64,000 bases of DNA from Staphylococcus sp. IVB6214 (lineage in GTDB: Bacteria; Bacillota; Bacilli; Staphylococcales; Staphylococcaceae), in contig NZ_CP094723.1 of NCBI RefSeq assembly GCF_025558585.1, positions 186,001 through 250,000 on the forward strand. Direction: 5' to 3'. The notes beneath the pieces are model-generated. The model was not told where the DNA came from, searched no databases, and saw only the letters and a list, made by a program, of their open reading frames with translations. Positions 1-14,404 of this stretch are shown in pieces. Within the stretch, counting starts at the first letter, position 1, and each line of letters starts with the position of its first letter. Position numbers and translations under genes: made by a program.

Positions 1-1
1 G

Positions 2-1657
2 AGAAAATCAGTCGTTTATCAAATTTATCCCAAGTCATTTAACGATACAACTGGTAATGGAGAAGGTGACTTGCGTGGGATTATCGATAAGTTGGATTAT
101 TTACAATTTTTAGGTGTCGATTACTTATGGCTGACACCGATTTATGATTCACCAATGAATGACAACGGCTATGATATCAGTAATTATTATGAAATCAATG
201 AACGATTCGGTAATAAATCAGACTTTCGTGAACTACTTGATGCCGCACATGTACGTGGTCTTAAAGTTATCATAGATATTGTGATTAATCATACATCAAC
301 AGAACATGAATGGTTCCAATCAGCGAGACAGTCTAAAGAGAGTCCGTATCGAGATTATTACTTTTTCAAGGAATCTCAAGATGGACCACCGACAAATTGG
401 ATGTCGAAGTTTGGTGGGAATGCTTGGCAATACGATGCGCAAACAGACGAATATTATTTACATTTGTTTGATGTAACGCAAGCAGACTTAAACTGGGACA
501 ATGAAAATGTGCGCAAAGAATTGTACAAAATCTTAAACTACTGGATAGATTTTGGTGTAGATGGTTTTCGTTTTGATGTGATTAACTTGATTTCCAAAGG
601 GGCGTTTGAAGACTCCGAAGCAATCGGCAAAGAGTTCTATACGGATGGGCCACATGTCCATGAATATATTCACGAAATGAATCGAGAAACATTTGGCGAA
701 AAAGGATTGATGACAGTGGGAGAGATGTCTTCTACAACAATTGACCACTGTATTCAGTATACACGTCCTGAACGACAAGAACTTAACAGCGTTTTTAACT
801 TCCATCATCTCAAAGTAGATTATAAAGATGGTGAGAAGTGGACGAACCAAAAGTTAGATTTACAACAGTTGAAAACTATTTTGATGGACTGGCAAACGGG
901 CATCTATGAAGGTGGTGGATGGAATGCCATTTTTTGGTGTAACCATGACCAGCCACGTGTCGTGTCACGCTTTGGGACAGATTTAGATGAAGCGATGCGA
1001 CAACAGAGTGCAAAAACACTTGCGATTGTGCTACATTTATTGCAAGGGACACCGTACATTTATCAAGGCGAAGAAATTGGGATGACAGACCCACACTTCA
1101 CATCGATTGCACAATATCGAGATGTCGAGTCATTGAATGCATATCATTCATTGAAGGATCAAGGATATGATGAACAAGAAATCCTGACGATTCTCGGACA
1201 GAAATCTCGTGATAATTCTCGTACACCGATGCAATGGTCGGCAGAGACGCATGCTGGCTTTACGACGGGAACGCCATGGATTGATGTGGCGCCAAACTAT
1301 GAAATGATTAATGTTGAAGCGGCGTTGGAAGATCGGAACTCAATTTTTTATATGTATCAAAAATTGATTGAATTGCGTCATTCACATGATATTGTCACGT
1401 ATGGGAATATCGTGCCACGCTATATGGAGCATGAACAATTATTTGTGTATGAGCGGAACTACGAAGGACAGGCTTGGTTAGTAGTAGCGAATATGACGAA
1501 TGAACCTGCTAAGTTGCCAGAGGATATTGAGCGAGAAGGTGACATGATTGTAGAGAATGGCGCAGTGGTAGACGGTTATCTTGAACCATATGCGGCGTAC
1601 GTTTTGTCCATAGAATCAAAGCAAGAGGCGAAGATATGTCATGATCAAACAAAATAA
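2..1657 (+). CDS. treC: Alpha-phosphotrehalase (trehalose-6-phosphate hydrolase), 5' end outside window
   Basis: Hydrolyses trehalose 6-phosphate, the product of PTS uptake, to glucose and glucose 6-phosphate in the cytoplasm. The frame is open from base 2, and the residues before the first possible internal start read as family sequence (VVYQIYPKSF), so the true start lies left of the window. Glycoside hydrolase family 13 motifs appear in order: DIVINHTS (region I), GFRFDVIN with the nucleophile Asp (region II), VGEMSS with the acid/base Glu (region III) and NHDQPR (region IV). The 3' end overlaps treR by 17 nt, so the two are co-transcribed, and a trehalose PTS gene is expected upstream. 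Other GH13 alpha-glucosidases are similar, but the adjacent TreR supports the trehalose assignment. Confidence 0.93.
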   Translation, partial: RKSVVYQIYPKSFNDTTGNGEGDLRGIIDKLDYLQFLGVDYLWLTPIYDSPMNDNGYDISNYYEINERFGNKSDFRELLDAAHVRGLKVIIDIVINHTSTEHEWFQSARQSKESPYRDYYFFKESQDGPPTNWMSKFGGNAWQYDAQTDEYYLHLFDVTQADLNWDNENVRKELYKILNYWIDFGVDGFRFDVINLISKGAFEDSEAIGKEFYTDGPHVHEYIHEMNRETFGEKGLMTVGEMSSTTIDHCIQYTRPERQELNSVFNFHHLKVDYKDGEKWTNQKLDLQQLKTILMDWQTGIYEGGGWNAIFWCNHDQPRVVSRFGTDLDEAMRQQSAKTLAIVLHLLQGTPYIYQGEEIGMTDPHFTSIAQYRDVESLNAYHSLKDQGYDEQEILTILGQKSRDNSRTPMQWSAETHAGFTTGTPWIDVAPNYEMINVEAALEDRNSIFYMYQKLIELRHSHDIVTYGNIVPRYMEHEQLFVYERNYEGQAWLVVANMTNEPAKLPEDIEREGDMIVENGAVVDGYLEPYAAYVLSIESKQEAKICHDQTK

Positions 1658-2366
1658 GTTTAAGCAAATATATGAAGAATTGCGAAGAGGTATTCTTGAA
1701 GGCACATACGCATATGGAACACAACTTCCATCAGAAAATCGACTTGTGGAACAATACGATGTGTCACGTGAAACAGTCCGGAAAAGTTTAAATATGTTGG
1801 TGGCTGACGGCATGATTCAAAAGATACGTGGCAAAGGATCTGTTGTGATTTATCAAGGGATTACAGAATTTCCTTTCGCCGATCTAGTGAGTTATAAAGA
1901 AGTACAACAAAGGCAAGGTAAGGCACATCATACAGAATTGCATGTCTTTGAAAAGATAGTTGCAGGGGATGTCCCTACTATCCAACAGGCGTTAAATGTT
2001 TCGTTGAATACACCTTTATGGCATATCGTTCGTCATCGAAAAATGGATGGTCACACTAAAATTATTGATGAAGATTATTTGTTATATGACTTGTTCCCTG
2101 ACTTATCGCAAAGTCACTTGTTAGACTCTTTATATGCATATATCGAACGAATTAAAGGGTATGATATTAGCTTTTCAAGTAAATCAATTACATTTGAAGC
2201 GTTTGGCGCACAAGAATACGAGGCTTTTGGAGATGTGACGCCGAATTACACAGCAACAGTGAGAGGGATAGTACATCTGAGAGATACAACAAAGTTCCAA
2301 TACAACATCTCGAAGCACTTAGCTACGGAGTTTTGTTTTGTGGATTTTTCACGTCGACAAAAATAA
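1641..2366 (+). CDS. treR: Trehalose operon transcriptional repressor, GntR family (HutC/UTRA type)
   Basis: Probable repressor of the trehalose operon that senses trehalose 6-phosphate. The first ~70 residues form a winged helix-turn-helix typical of GntR proteins (LPSENRLVEQYDVSRETVRK, then GMIQKIRGKGS as the wing). Residues ~90-235 match a UTRA ligand-binding domain. The 241 aa length is normal for TreR. It starts inside the last codons of treC in another frame. Its operator would lie upstream of the operon, outside the window. Confidence 0.92.
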   Translation: MIKQNKFKQIYEELRRGILEGTYAYGTQLPSENRLVEQYDVSRETVRKSLNMLVADGMIQKIRGKGSVVIYQGITEFPFADLVSYKEVQQRQGKAHHTELHVFEKIVAGDVPTIQQALNVSLNTPLWHIVRHRKMDGHTKIIDEDYLLYDLFPDLSQSHLLDSLYAYIERIKGYDISFSSKSITFEAFGAQEYEAFGDVTPNYTATVRGIVHLRDTTKFQYNISKHLATEFCFVDFSRRQK

Positions 2367-2388
2367 TGTGGTCCATATAGGATTACGC

Positions 2389-2418
2389 TTGCAAAATGAT
2401 AAGGATGTATAGTAATAT
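2389..2418 (+). promoter_or_regulatory. Promoter of the SRP RNA gene
   Basis: TTGCAA (2389-2394), an 18-nt spacer and TAATAT (2413-2418) lie 7 nt before the expected RNA 5' end. It sits just after the treR stop codon. Confidence 0.6.
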
Positions 2419-2425
2419 TAATCGT

Positions 2426-2698
2426 ACCGTGCTAAGCGGGGAGGTAGCGGTTCCCTAGACTCGAAATCCGCTTTATGCGAGGCTGAATTCCTTTGTCACG
2501 GGTGTGTATTTGTGAGGTCTGCCCAAAGCACGAGGTGTTTGAAGACTTCGGTCCTATGCAATATGAACCCATGAACCATGTCAGGTCCTGACGGAAGCAG
2601 CATTAAGTGGATTCTCATATGTGCCGTAGGGTAGCCGAGGTTTAGCTATCGACTTTGGTAACGCTTGTGATGCACATTCAACACAAAGGTGCACGTTT
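2426..2698 (+). ncRNA. ffs: Signal recognition particle RNA (scRNA, long Gram-positive form)
   Basis: RNA of the signal recognition particle, which binds Ffh and targets nascent membrane proteins. The conserved domain IV apical sequence is present (GTCAGGTCCTGACGGAAGCA at about 2580-2599), and the 5' part carries the Alu-domain sequences typical of Bacillales scRNA of ~270 nt. The ends ACCGTGC and GGTGCACG are complementary and close the molecule. A T-run follows directly (2696-2702) and probably ends transcription. Exact ends are estimated to within a few bases. Confidence 0.95.
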
Positions 2699-2730
2699 TT
2701 TTAATAGTTAAATATAAGATATATTGATAT

Positions 2731-2781
2731 AGAGAGAGTTGGGATGATGCGCGTTAAGCGATTGTTTCAACTCTCTTTTTT
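2731..2781 (+). terminator. Long-loop inverted repeat with T-run downstream of ffs
   Basis: AGAGAGTTG pairs with CAACTCTCT and is followed by six T. The loop is ~27 nt and contains a small inner CGC/GCG pairing. It could be a second terminator for ffs or for read-through from tre. Confidence 0.6.
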
Positions 2782-2811
2782 GGTTGTATGCATCATCGTA
2801 TGTTGAATAAA

Positions 2812-2820
2812 TGTTATAAT
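2812..2820 (+). promoter_or_regulatory. Extended -10 promoter of the GNAT gene
   Basis: TGTTATAAT, an extended -10 (TGnTATAAT), lies ~80 nt before the start codon. No good -35 is visible. Confidence 0.5.
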
Positions 2821-2901
2821 AGAAATGGTAGATTGGAAGAAATTTGCTTTCAATGATGAGATTAAGTCATATTTAACTGAAACGAATAAGGGGGCGCTAA
2901 G

Positions 2902-3438
2902 ATGTCGATTTTTATTAGTACATTAACGGAGATGGATTACGAGCCATCTTTACAAATGATTGAAGATGCCTTTAAAGATGTACCAGAGTCCAACCAAAAT
3001 GAAGCACAACTTGTGAAAGGGTTGCGTATGGCACCGGATTATCGTTATGAATTAGAAGTGATCGCAAAAACTGCAGATGATGACATTATTGGGCATGCGA
3101 TGTGTAGTGAAGTAACGATACAAAGTGATGATCATGAATATGTTGCACTTGCACTCGCACCACTATCTGTGACACAGGCATACCAGCATAAAGGTATTGG
3201 ACAGGCATTGGTACAGGCTTTAGAAGAGCGTGCTTATGCACAAGAGTATACAACAATTGTTGTTGTTGGATATCCTGACTTCTATGAACAGCTGGATTAT
3301 GAAGTAGCAGATGACCATGATATTACGGTGCCATTCGATGTGCCGAATGAAGCAGTGCGTGTGAAGTTTTTGTGGGATTCATTAGAAGATCCGCCGCATG
3401 GAGTAGTCCATTATCCGGATCACTTTTTTACAATATAA
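2902..3438 (+). CDS. GNAT-family N-acetyltransferase, substrate unknown
   Basis: 178 aa, the size of a single GNAT domain. The acetyl-CoA pyrophosphate-binding motif is seen at ~95-102 (QHKGIGQA), preceded by the beta-4 strand ALAPLSV and followed by a strand TTIVVVGYPDFYEQLDY, as in YhbS-like acetyltransferases. Start supported by the purine-rich AAGGGGG about 8 nt upstream. It is monocistronic, between the SRP RNA and dnaX, with inverted repeats on both sides. The substrate cannot be read from sequence; YhbS-like proteins act on small molecules or proteins. Confidence 0.85.
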   Translation: MSIFISTLTEMDYEPSLQMIEDAFKDVPESNQNEAQLVKGLRMAPDYRYELEVIAKTADDDIIGHAMCSEVTIQSDDHEYVALALAPLSVTQAYQHKGIGQALVQALEERAYAQEYTTIVVVGYPDFYEQLDYEVADDHDITVPFDVPNEAVRVKFLWDSLEDPPHGVVHYPDHFFTI

Positions 3439-3449
3439 ATAGTAGGAGT

Positions 3450-3522
3450 GAAGTTTGAACTGAATTTGACAATAAGACGTGGTAATGATAACAGTCAGTT
3501 GTTAGGATGGTTCAAACTTTTT
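3450..3522 (+). terminator. Candidate terminator with long loop after the GNAT gene
   Basis: AAGTTTGAAC (3451-3460) pairs with GTTCAAACTT (3510-3519), followed by a short T-run. The loop is ~49 nt and contains a competing AACTGA/TCAGTT pairing. Confidence 0.5.
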
Positions 3523-3599
3523 GTATGGTGACCGATCATCACATACAAAATGAAGGGAACATGATATAATAAGAACATTGTATATTCGGAGGTGCAACA

Positions 3600-5291
3600 G
3601 TGGACTATCAAGCGCTATATCGTATGTTTCGACCACAGAGTTTTGAAGACGTCGTGGGTCAAGAGCATGTGACGAAAACATTAAAAAATGCTATTGCAAA
3701 AGGGAAACAATCACACGCATATATTTTTAGCGGGCCTCGAGGGACAGGTAAAACGAGTATTGCGAAGATATTTGCGAAAGCAATTAACTGTGAAACGAAT
3801 CACGATGGTGAACCATGTAACACTTGTGCAATTTGTAAAGGGATTACGCTGGGAACAAATTCAGATGTCATCGAGATAGATGCTGCAAGTAATAACGGAG
3901 TTGATGAGATACGAAATATCCGTGATAAAGTGAAATATGCACCGAGTGAGTCACGTTATAAAGTCTATATCATTGATGAAGTACATATGTTGACGACAGG
4001 TGCCTTTAACGCACTTTTAAAAACACTTGAAGAACCCCCTGCACATGCCATTTTTATTTTGGCAACGACAGAACCACATAAAATCCCTCCAACAATCATC
4101 TCACGTGCGCAGCGTTTTGACTTTAAGGCGATTAATCAGTCACAAATTGTATCCAGACTTAAGTATGTCGCTGAAACACAAGAGATTGGATACGATGAAG
4201 CGGCATTAGATTTTATTGCTAAGGTATCAGAAGGTGGGATGCGTGATGCGCTCAGTATTATGGACCAAGCCATTGCATTTGGAGATGACCATTTAACACT
4301 TCAAGATGCGTTAGATGTGACAGGAAGTCTTGCTGATGCAGACTTGAACATGCTGATGGCGGATGTTGTATCAGGCAATGTTCACGCTGCTTTCGAACGT
4401 TATCATACATTTGTAAGTCAAGGGAAGGAAGTCAATCGTTTGATCAACGACATGATTTACTTCGTTCGAGATACCATTATGGCTAAGACAACCCATGCAG
4501 AGGTCGAATATGATGCCTTGAGCAGCTTGGACCTTAGTGTTTTGTATCAAATGATAGATGTCATCAATGATACACTTGTATCGATACGATTTAGTGTCAA
4601 TCAAAATGTACATTTTGAAGTATTACTTGTGAAGTTGTCCGAGATGATCAAGTTGACGAGTGTGACGATGGATGCGACACCAACGCAAGCACCTGCGCAG
4701 GTGGATACAGCACTTGTTGCGCGTATAGACCAGCTGGAATCAGAACTCAAAACACTCAAATCACAAGGTACGAGTCGCCCAACACCTCCAAAGACACAAC
4801 CGATGAAGCGTCGTGGTAGCGCAATGACGTACTCGGTGCAACGTATTGCGAAGGTGTTAGACAATGCGAATAAGGAAGATATTGCGAGCATTAAAGCACG
4901 TTGGCTTGATGTGATTCAGTATGCCAAAGACCGAGAACAAAAAGCATTGGTTAGCTTGTTACAAAATTCTGAACCCGTTGCAGCGAGTGAAGATAAAGTG
5001 TTGATTAAGTTTGAAGAAGAAATCCACTGTGAAATTTTGCAAAAAGACGAAGAGAAACGGCAAAGTGTTGAGAAAGTCGTGAAAGACATCATTAACAAAT
5101 CTGTCGAAGTTGTTGGCGTACCGGCAGATAAATGGATGCAAGTGCGCAGTGATTATATAGAAGGTTTGAAGCGCAATGGCAATGAACAACCTGTACAATC
5201 TCAACCATCACAAGAACAGCCAAGTGCCGTCCAAGCGGCAAGAGATATTTTTGGTGCAGACATTGTGCATGAAGTGGATAGCGAGACATGA
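3600..5291 (+). CDS. dnaX: DNA polymerase III subunit gamma/tau
   Basis: Clamp-loader ATPase that opens the beta clamp and links the polymerase cores. 563 aa, usual for staphylococcal tau. Residues 45-53 are the Walker A loop (GPRGTGKTS). Cys64, 73, 76 and 79 form the zinc site, and D126-E127 lie in Walker B (IIDEVH). A lid/collar domain follows to ~370, then a charged linker and a C-terminal tau region that binds polymerase. The start is GTG with GGAGGTG ~6 nt upstream; a -10-like TATAAT sits at 3565-3570. I saw no obvious A-rich slippery site for a separate gamma product. Confidence 0.97.
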   Translation: MDYQALYRMFRPQSFEDVVGQEHVTKTLKNAIAKGKQSHAYIFSGPRGTGKTSIAKIFAKAINCETNHDGEPCNTCAICKGITLGTNSDVIEIDAASNNGVDEIRNIRDKVKYAPSESRYKVYIIDEVHMLTTGAFNALLKTLEEPPAHAIFILATTEPHKIPPTIISRAQRFDFKAINQSQIVSRLKYVAETQEIGYDEAALDFIAKVSEGGMRDALSIMDQAIAFGDDHLTLQDALDVTGSLADADLNMLMADVVSGNVHAAFERYHTFVSQGKEVNRLINDMIYFVRDTIMAKTTHAEVEYDALSSLDLSVLYQMIDVINDTLVSIRFSVNQNVHFEVLLVKLSEMIKLTSVTMDATPTQAPAQVDTALVARIDQLESELKTLKSQGTSRPTPPKTQPMKRRGSAMTYSVQRIAKVLDNANKEDIASIKARWLDVIQYAKDREQKALVSLLQNSEPVAASEDKVLIKFEEEIHCEILQKDEEKRQSVEKVVKDIINKSVEVVGVPADKWMQVRSDYIEGLKRNGNEQPVQSQPSQEQPSAVQAARDIFGADIVHEVDSET

Positions 5292-5316
5292 CAACTGAAA
5301 AAAAGGCATGTATAAT
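5288..5316 (+). promoter_or_regulatory. Promoter for ybaB-recR overlapping the dnaX stop codon
   Basis: ATGACA (5288-5293), a 17-nt spacer and TATAAT (5311-5316). The -35 overlaps the TGA of dnaX. It would give a leader of ~65 nt before ybaB. Confidence 0.55.
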
Positions 5317-5388
5317 TGGAAACAAATGTTGAAGAGCAGTTGAGACAAAATGTCCGAGCTCGATAGCTAATAAAGGAGGAACTAGATT

Positions 5389-5709
5389 ATGCGCGGTGGC
5401 GGTAATATGCAACAAATGATGAAGCAAATGCAAAAAATGCAAAAGAAAATGGCAGAAGAACAAGATAAATTAAAAGAAGAAAAAATTGAAGGATCAGCTG
5501 GCGGTGGCATGGTCAAAGTGGTTGTAACAGGTCATAAAGAAGTAGTAGATGTCATCATCAATGAAGAAGTAGTGGATCCAGAAGACGTTGAAATGTTACA
5601 AGACTTAGTACTTGCTGCGACAAATGAAGCAATGAACAAAGCAGACGAACTGACAGCAGACCGTCTTGGCAAACATACTAAAGGTCTCAACATTCCAGGA
5701 TTGATGTAA
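5389..5709 (+). CDS. YbaB/EbfC family nucleoid-associated protein
   Basis: Small DNA-binding protein, 106 aa, that forms a dimer with a tweezer-like shape in this family. The Met- and Gln-rich N-terminal helix ([15 protein letters not shown]) and the [15 protein letters not shown] core are typical. A strong AAAGGAGG precedes the start. It ends 1 nt before recR, the conserved dnaX-ybaB-recR order, which suggests a role linked to recombination or nucleoid structure. The precise role is unknown. Confidence 0.93.
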   Translation: MRGGGNMQQMMKQMQKMQKKMAEEQDKLKEEKIEGSAGGGMVKVVVTGHKEVVDVIINEEVVDPEDVEMLQDLVLAATNEAMNKADELTADRLGKHTKGLNIPGLM

Positions 5710-5710
5710 G

Positions 5711-6307
5711 ATGCATTATCCACAACCGATATCGAAGCTAATTGATAGCTTTATGAAATTGCCAGGCATTGGCCCCAAGACGGCTCAACGTCTGGCTTTT
5801 CATGTATTAGAGATGAAAGAAGATGACGTTGTACAGTTTGCCAAAGCACTCGTAGATGTAAAGCGAGAACTTACCTATTGTAGTACATGCGGTCATATTA
5901 CAGAACAAGATCCGTGCTATATTTGTGAGGATAAGCAACGAGATCGTTCAATTATTTGTGTCGTTGAAGATGATAAAGATGTGATTGCAATGGAAAAAAT
6001 GAAAGAATACAAAGGACTGTATCATGTCTTACATGGCACGATATCCCCAATGGATGGTATCGGACCGGAAGATATTAATATTCCGTCACTTGTAGAGCGT
6101 TTGAAAGACGAAGGTGTTCAAGAATTGATACTCGCGATGAATCCGAATCTAGAAGGTGAATCGACAGCTATGTACCTTTCACGACTTGTGAAACCACTCG
6201 GTATTCGTGTCACACGTCTTGCGCAAGGACTATCAGTTGGTGGCGACTTAGAATATGCAGATGAAGTTACTTTGTCAAAAGCTATTTCAGGACGAACAGA
6301 AATGTAA
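5711..6307 (+). CDS. recR: Recombination mediator protein RecR
   Basis: Acts with RecF and RecO to load RecA on gapped DNA. 198 aa, the family length. A helix-hairpin-helix covers ~11-30 ([15 protein letters not shown]). A C4 zinc finger uses Cys57, 60, 69 and 72, and a Toprim domain runs from ~80 to 170 ([20 protein letters not shown]). The SD lies in the 3' end of ybaB. It is followed by a strong hairpin at 6368-6403. Confidence 0.97.
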   Translation: MHYPQPISKLIDSFMKLPGIGPKTAQRLAFHVLEMKEDDVVQFAKALVDVKRELTYCSTCGHITEQDPCYICEDKQRDRSIICVVEDDKDVIAMEKMKEYKGLYHVLHGTISPMDGIGPEDINIPSLVERLKDEGVQELILAMNPNLEGESTAMYLSRLVKPLGIRVTRLAQGLSVGGDLEYADEVTLSKAISGRTEM

Positions 6308-6367
6308 CATGATAAAAAGGGAGATGTATTTCGAGATGACGTCGGAATCAGACACCCGAGATATTTT

Positions 6368-6403
6368 ACAGCTGAGGCACAGATGTATATCTGTCTCAGC
6401 TGT
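6368..6403 (+). terminator. Strong hairpin after recR, no T-tract
   Basis: ACAGCTGAG and ACAGAT pair with ATCTGT and CTCAGCTGT around a GTAT loop, with a 2-nt bulge. The sequence after it is TATTAAA rather than a T-run, so termination may be partial or the hairpin may protect the mRNA 3' end. Confidence 0.55.
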
Positions 6404-6572
6404 TATTAAATAATCGCAATTAAAATGGGTAATAAATATTGAAAAAGATAAAAGGCTTTAAAGAGTGTAAATTTTAGTATTGTAGAGGTATCTAAAAGGC
6501 TGTATAGTTATATCTTGTTGAGCGACAAATAAATCACTCAATCAAATGACAAAAAAAGAATTAAAAAAGTTG

Positions 6573-6601
6573 TTGACTTCGATTGATAACTTGTGTATAA
6601 T
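6573..6601 (+). promoter_or_regulatory. Promoter of rRNA operon 1
   Basis: TTGACT (6573-6578), a 17-nt spacer and TATAAT (6596-6601), with A-rich sequence upstream (6551-6569) that could act as an UP element. The intergene 6308-6752 holds the recR hairpin, this promoter and the 16S leader; I see no gene in it. The same promoter arrangement recurs at 54922-54950. Confidence 0.85.
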
Positions 6602-6636
6602 TAATTCTTGTCGAGTCGAAAGACAAAACGTGTGAA

Positions 6637-6677
6637 CATTGAAAACTGAATGACAATATGTCAACGTTAATTCCGAT
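6637..6677 (+). other. 5' arm of the 16S precursor processing stem
   Basis: The leader segment starting AACATTGAAAACTGAATGAC is complementary, with a few mismatches, to 8344-8380 after the 16S gene (CGGATTAACGTGACATATTG and onward). The pair forms the long stalk expected to be cut by RNase III. Identical leaders precede the 16S genes at 49716 and 55099. Confidence 0.75.
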
Positions 6678-6752
6678 AATTTGAGTACTCAGAGTAGTAC
6701 TTTCAAGAGTGATTGACTTAAACAATCAAAACGAGCTAATCAAGCTTACTTC

Positions 6753-11628
<4,876 letters not shown>

Positions 11629-11705
11629 AAAATTTTTTCACAAGGTTTTGTTTGTGTAAATGATATACTTACTATCTAGTTTTGAATGTATAACATTCAA
11701 TTTTA

Positions 11706-11820
11706 TCTGGTGCCAATGGCAAAGAGGTCACACCTGTTCCCATGCCGAACACAGAAGTTAAGCTCTTTAGCGCCGATGGTAGTTGAACTGACGTTCCGCT
11801 AGAGTAGGACGGTGCCAGGT
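11706..11820 (+). rRNA. 5S ribosomal RNA, copy 1
   Basis: 115 nt, the staphylococcal length. Ends CTGGTGCC and GGTGCCAG pair as helix I, and CCGAACACAGAAGTTAAGC is the conserved loop. Confidence 0.98.
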
Positions 11821-11828
11821 AATTTACG

Positions 11829-11858
11829 AAGAGAGGTCATTATGACTTCTCTTTTTTT
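11829..11858 (+). terminator. Terminator of rRNA operon 1
   Basis: AGAGAGGTCAT pairs with ATGACTTCTCT with almost no loop, followed by seven T. The same block ends operon 3 at 60141-60168. Confidence 0.92.
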
Positions 11859-11920
11859 GCGTTTATAGAGAAATGTGTCTGTGCTATCATATTAAAGAGT
11901 GAGAAACGGAGGCGTCGCAT

Positions 11921-13261
11921 ATGAAGCGTGCATTATGGCAACAAATGATTGACTGGGCAGATAAAGAACCGATATCAATGCATGTACCAGGTCATAAAAA
12001 TGGAACGATTGGCAATATGTCCTTTTTACAAGCGAAGTATGATGTTACGGAAATTACAGGTTTTGATGATCTACACCAACCTGAAGCAGTACTCAAAGAG
12101 AGTATGTCATCTGTGACACGCCATCCAGACTATGATGCATTTTATCTTGTGAATGGGACGACGAGTGGTATTTTGTCTGTTATTCATGCTTTTCGATCAT
12201 TAGAAGGGCGTATCGTTTTAGGGCGCAATGTACATAAGTCTGTCTTTAATGCGTTAGATTTGGGTGGACAACAGGCGATGATTTTACCGACGAAGATAGA
12301 TAAGACGACGTACCAATATATTCGACCTGATGCGACTGATATACAAGGAGTATCTGCCAAGTTGGGCGTTATGACATACCCGAACTATTATGGGCAAACT
12401 TTTGATGTTTTGGAAGTGATTCAGCAGCTTCATGCCAATAGCTGTCCTGTTTTAGTTGATGAAGCACATGGTGCACACTTTGACTTAAAAGGCTTTCCAT
12501 CATCAGCGTTAAATTTTGGTGCAGATTTTGTGGTGCAGTCATTTCATAAGACATTACCGAGTTTAACGATGAGTTCGGTGTTATTTATACATAAAAATGC
12601 ACCGCAACGTGATGAAGTCATTCGCTTACTTCAAACGTTCCAATCATCGAGTCCGTCCTATTTGTTAATGGCAAGTTTAGAGGCTGCAAATGACTTTTAT
12701 GAAGGATACGATAGTCAGTTATTTTTTGAACGTCGTCAGCAGTTATTAGATGTTTTAAGCAATCAAGGGTTATCTTTTAAAGAGATGGATGATCCATTGA
12801 AGTTGTTAATCTATCATCCGAATATGACGGGTGGAACATTACAACAAGTGATGGAAAAGATTGGAATATATGTAGAATTATCAGATAGTGAGCATGTGTT
12901 ATGGGTGTTGCCATTGTGGCATGAAGGAGATATGTATCCGTTTGACTTATTGATTACACGCATCAGTCGAATGACGCTCAAAGAAGACATGAAAGATGAC
13001 ACAGTGACAGGGCATACGTTATATACGGGTAGTGGATATTACGAACCACAACCCATAGCACACAGTCATTGGGTTCCTATTAAAGAGACTGAAGGAAAAG
13101 TGTTAGCGCAACATTTGGTGTTGTATCCACCAGGTATTCCGAGTATGCTTAAAGGCGAAAAAGTGACGGCACCTATGATAGAATTAATGACAAAATGGTG
13201 TGACGCTAACTTGAGAGTTGAAGGGTTGCAAGACGGCAAAATAAAAGTGAAGGATGACTAA
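11921..13261 (+). CDS. Orn/Lys/Arg-type PLP decarboxylase family protein
   Basis: Fold-type I PLP enzyme of the ornithine/lysine/arginine decarboxylase class (SpeA/YaaO-like). 446 aa, shorter than the ~700 aa enterobacterial enzymes and like the short Bacillales form. HVPGHKNG at 21-28 is the class signature. D180 (VDEAHGAH) contacts the PLP ring, and K210 in [11 protein letters not shown] is the Schiff-base lysine. SD GGAGGC is 7-8 nt upstream. Located 1 nt before tmk, as in other staphylococci and B. subtilis (yaaO-tmk). Arginine, lysine or ornithine specificity cannot be decided here. Confidence 0.9.
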   Translation: MKRALWQQMIDWADKEPISMHVPGHKNGTIGNMSFLQAKYDVTEITGFDDLHQPEAVLKESMSSVTRHPDYDAFYLVNGTTSGILSVIHAFRSLEGRIVLGRNVHKSVFNALDLGGQQAMILPTKIDKTTYQYIRPDATDIQGVSAKLGVMTYPNYYGQTFDVLEVIQQLHANSCPVLVDEAHGAHFDLKGFPSSALNFGADFVVQSFHKTLPSLTMSSVLFIHKNAPQRDEVIRLLQTFQSSSPSYLLMASLEAANDFYEGYDSQLFFERRQQLLDVLSNQGLSFKEMDDPLKLLIYHPNMTGGTLQQVMEKIGIYVELSDSEHVLWVLPLWHEGDMYPFDLLITRISRMTLKEDMKDDTVTGHTLYTGSGYYEPQPIAHSHWVPIKETEGKVLAQHLVLYPPGIPSMLKGEKVTAPMIELMTKWCDANLRVEGLQDGKIKVKDD

Positions 13262-13262
13262 C

Positions 13263-13892
13263 ATGGGATTATTTATTACGTTCGAAGGTCCAGAAGGATC
13301 AGGGAAAACAACGGTGTTACATGCGGTTGCAGCAGAGCTTGAAAAAGCACATGCTGTTGTGACAACACGTGAACCGGGCGGTGTCGAAACGGCGGAAGCA
13401 ATCCGCAATATTTTGTTAGATGGAGAAGGGATGGATGGTCGAACAGAAGCTTTGCTGTTTGCAGCAGCAAGACGTGAGCACCTTGTACAAAAGGTTCTTC
13501 CGGCTCTTGAAACGAACTGTATTGTATTGTGTGATCGCTTTGTAGATAGTTCACTTGCATATCAAGGGTATGCACGTCAAATCGGTGTTGAAGGTGTACA
13601 ACGCATCAATGACTTTGCAGTAGAACATCATCATCCAGATATGACAATTTATTTAGATATTCCAGCTGAACTGGGACGCGAACGTATTGCAATCAATGAG
13701 CGTGAACAGAACCGATTGGACAAGGAAGATGTCGCATTTCATGATGCGGTTATTGCAGGATATAAACAGTTGATTGCACAGAATCCAGAACGTTTTGCGG
13801 TCATTGACGCGAGTCGATCGGTAGATGAAGTTGTAACAGATGTGGTGACGGTAATTCGTCAACAAATTGAGAGAAAATCATTAGAAAATTAG
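13263..13892 (+). CDS. tmk: Thymidylate kinase
   Basis: Phosphorylates dTMP to dTDP. Start placed at ATG 13263 rather than the in-frame ATG at 13254, because AAGGATG lies 7 nt before it and [17 protein letters not shown] then matches family N-termini. 209 aa. P-loop at 9-16 (GPEGSGKT), [14 protein letters not shown] carries the DRY/F-type motif, and the lid is around [11 protein letters not shown]. It follows the decarboxylase stop by 1 nt. Confidence 0.97.
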   Translation: MGLFITFEGPEGSGKTTVLHAVAAELEKAHAVVTTREPGGVETAEAIRNILLDGEGMDGRTEALLFAAARREHLVQKVLPALETNCIVLCDRFVDSSLAYQGYARQIGVEGVQRINDFAVEHHHPDMTIYLDIPAELGRERIAINEREQNRLDKEDVAFHDAVIAGYKQLIAQNPERFAVIDASRSVDEVVTDVVTVIRQQIERKSLEN

Positions 13893-13923
13893 ATGGATGT
13901 TCATATAGCCACATACTAAGATA

Positions 13924-13932
13924 TGTTATAAT
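13924..13932 (+). promoter_or_regulatory. Extended -10 promoter of pstA
   Basis: TGTTATAAT lies 24 nt before the pstA start codon. No convincing -35 is seen. It suggests pstA can be transcribed apart from tmk. Confidence 0.5.
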
Positions 13933-13950
13933 ACTGTGTAAGAGGTGTGA

Positions 13951-14286
<336 letters not shown>

Positions 14287-14296
14287 AAACGATCGC

Positions 14297-14351
14297 AAAG
14301 GTTGTGGCAGTGTATGCACGTCTTAGGATAGCAGCCTGTCTCAACCTTTTT
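14297..14351 (+). terminator. Terminator-like inverted repeat between pstA and holB
   Basis: AAAGGTTG (14297-14304) pairs with CAACCTTT (14342-14349), followed by a T-run. The loop is ~37 nt. No clear promoter for holB follows, so it may attenuate rather than stop transcription. Confidence 0.5.
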
Positions 14352-14404
14352 CAATTTGATAAATAATACGTGCATCAATTTGGCAATAAGGAGGGTTGTG
14401 CACA

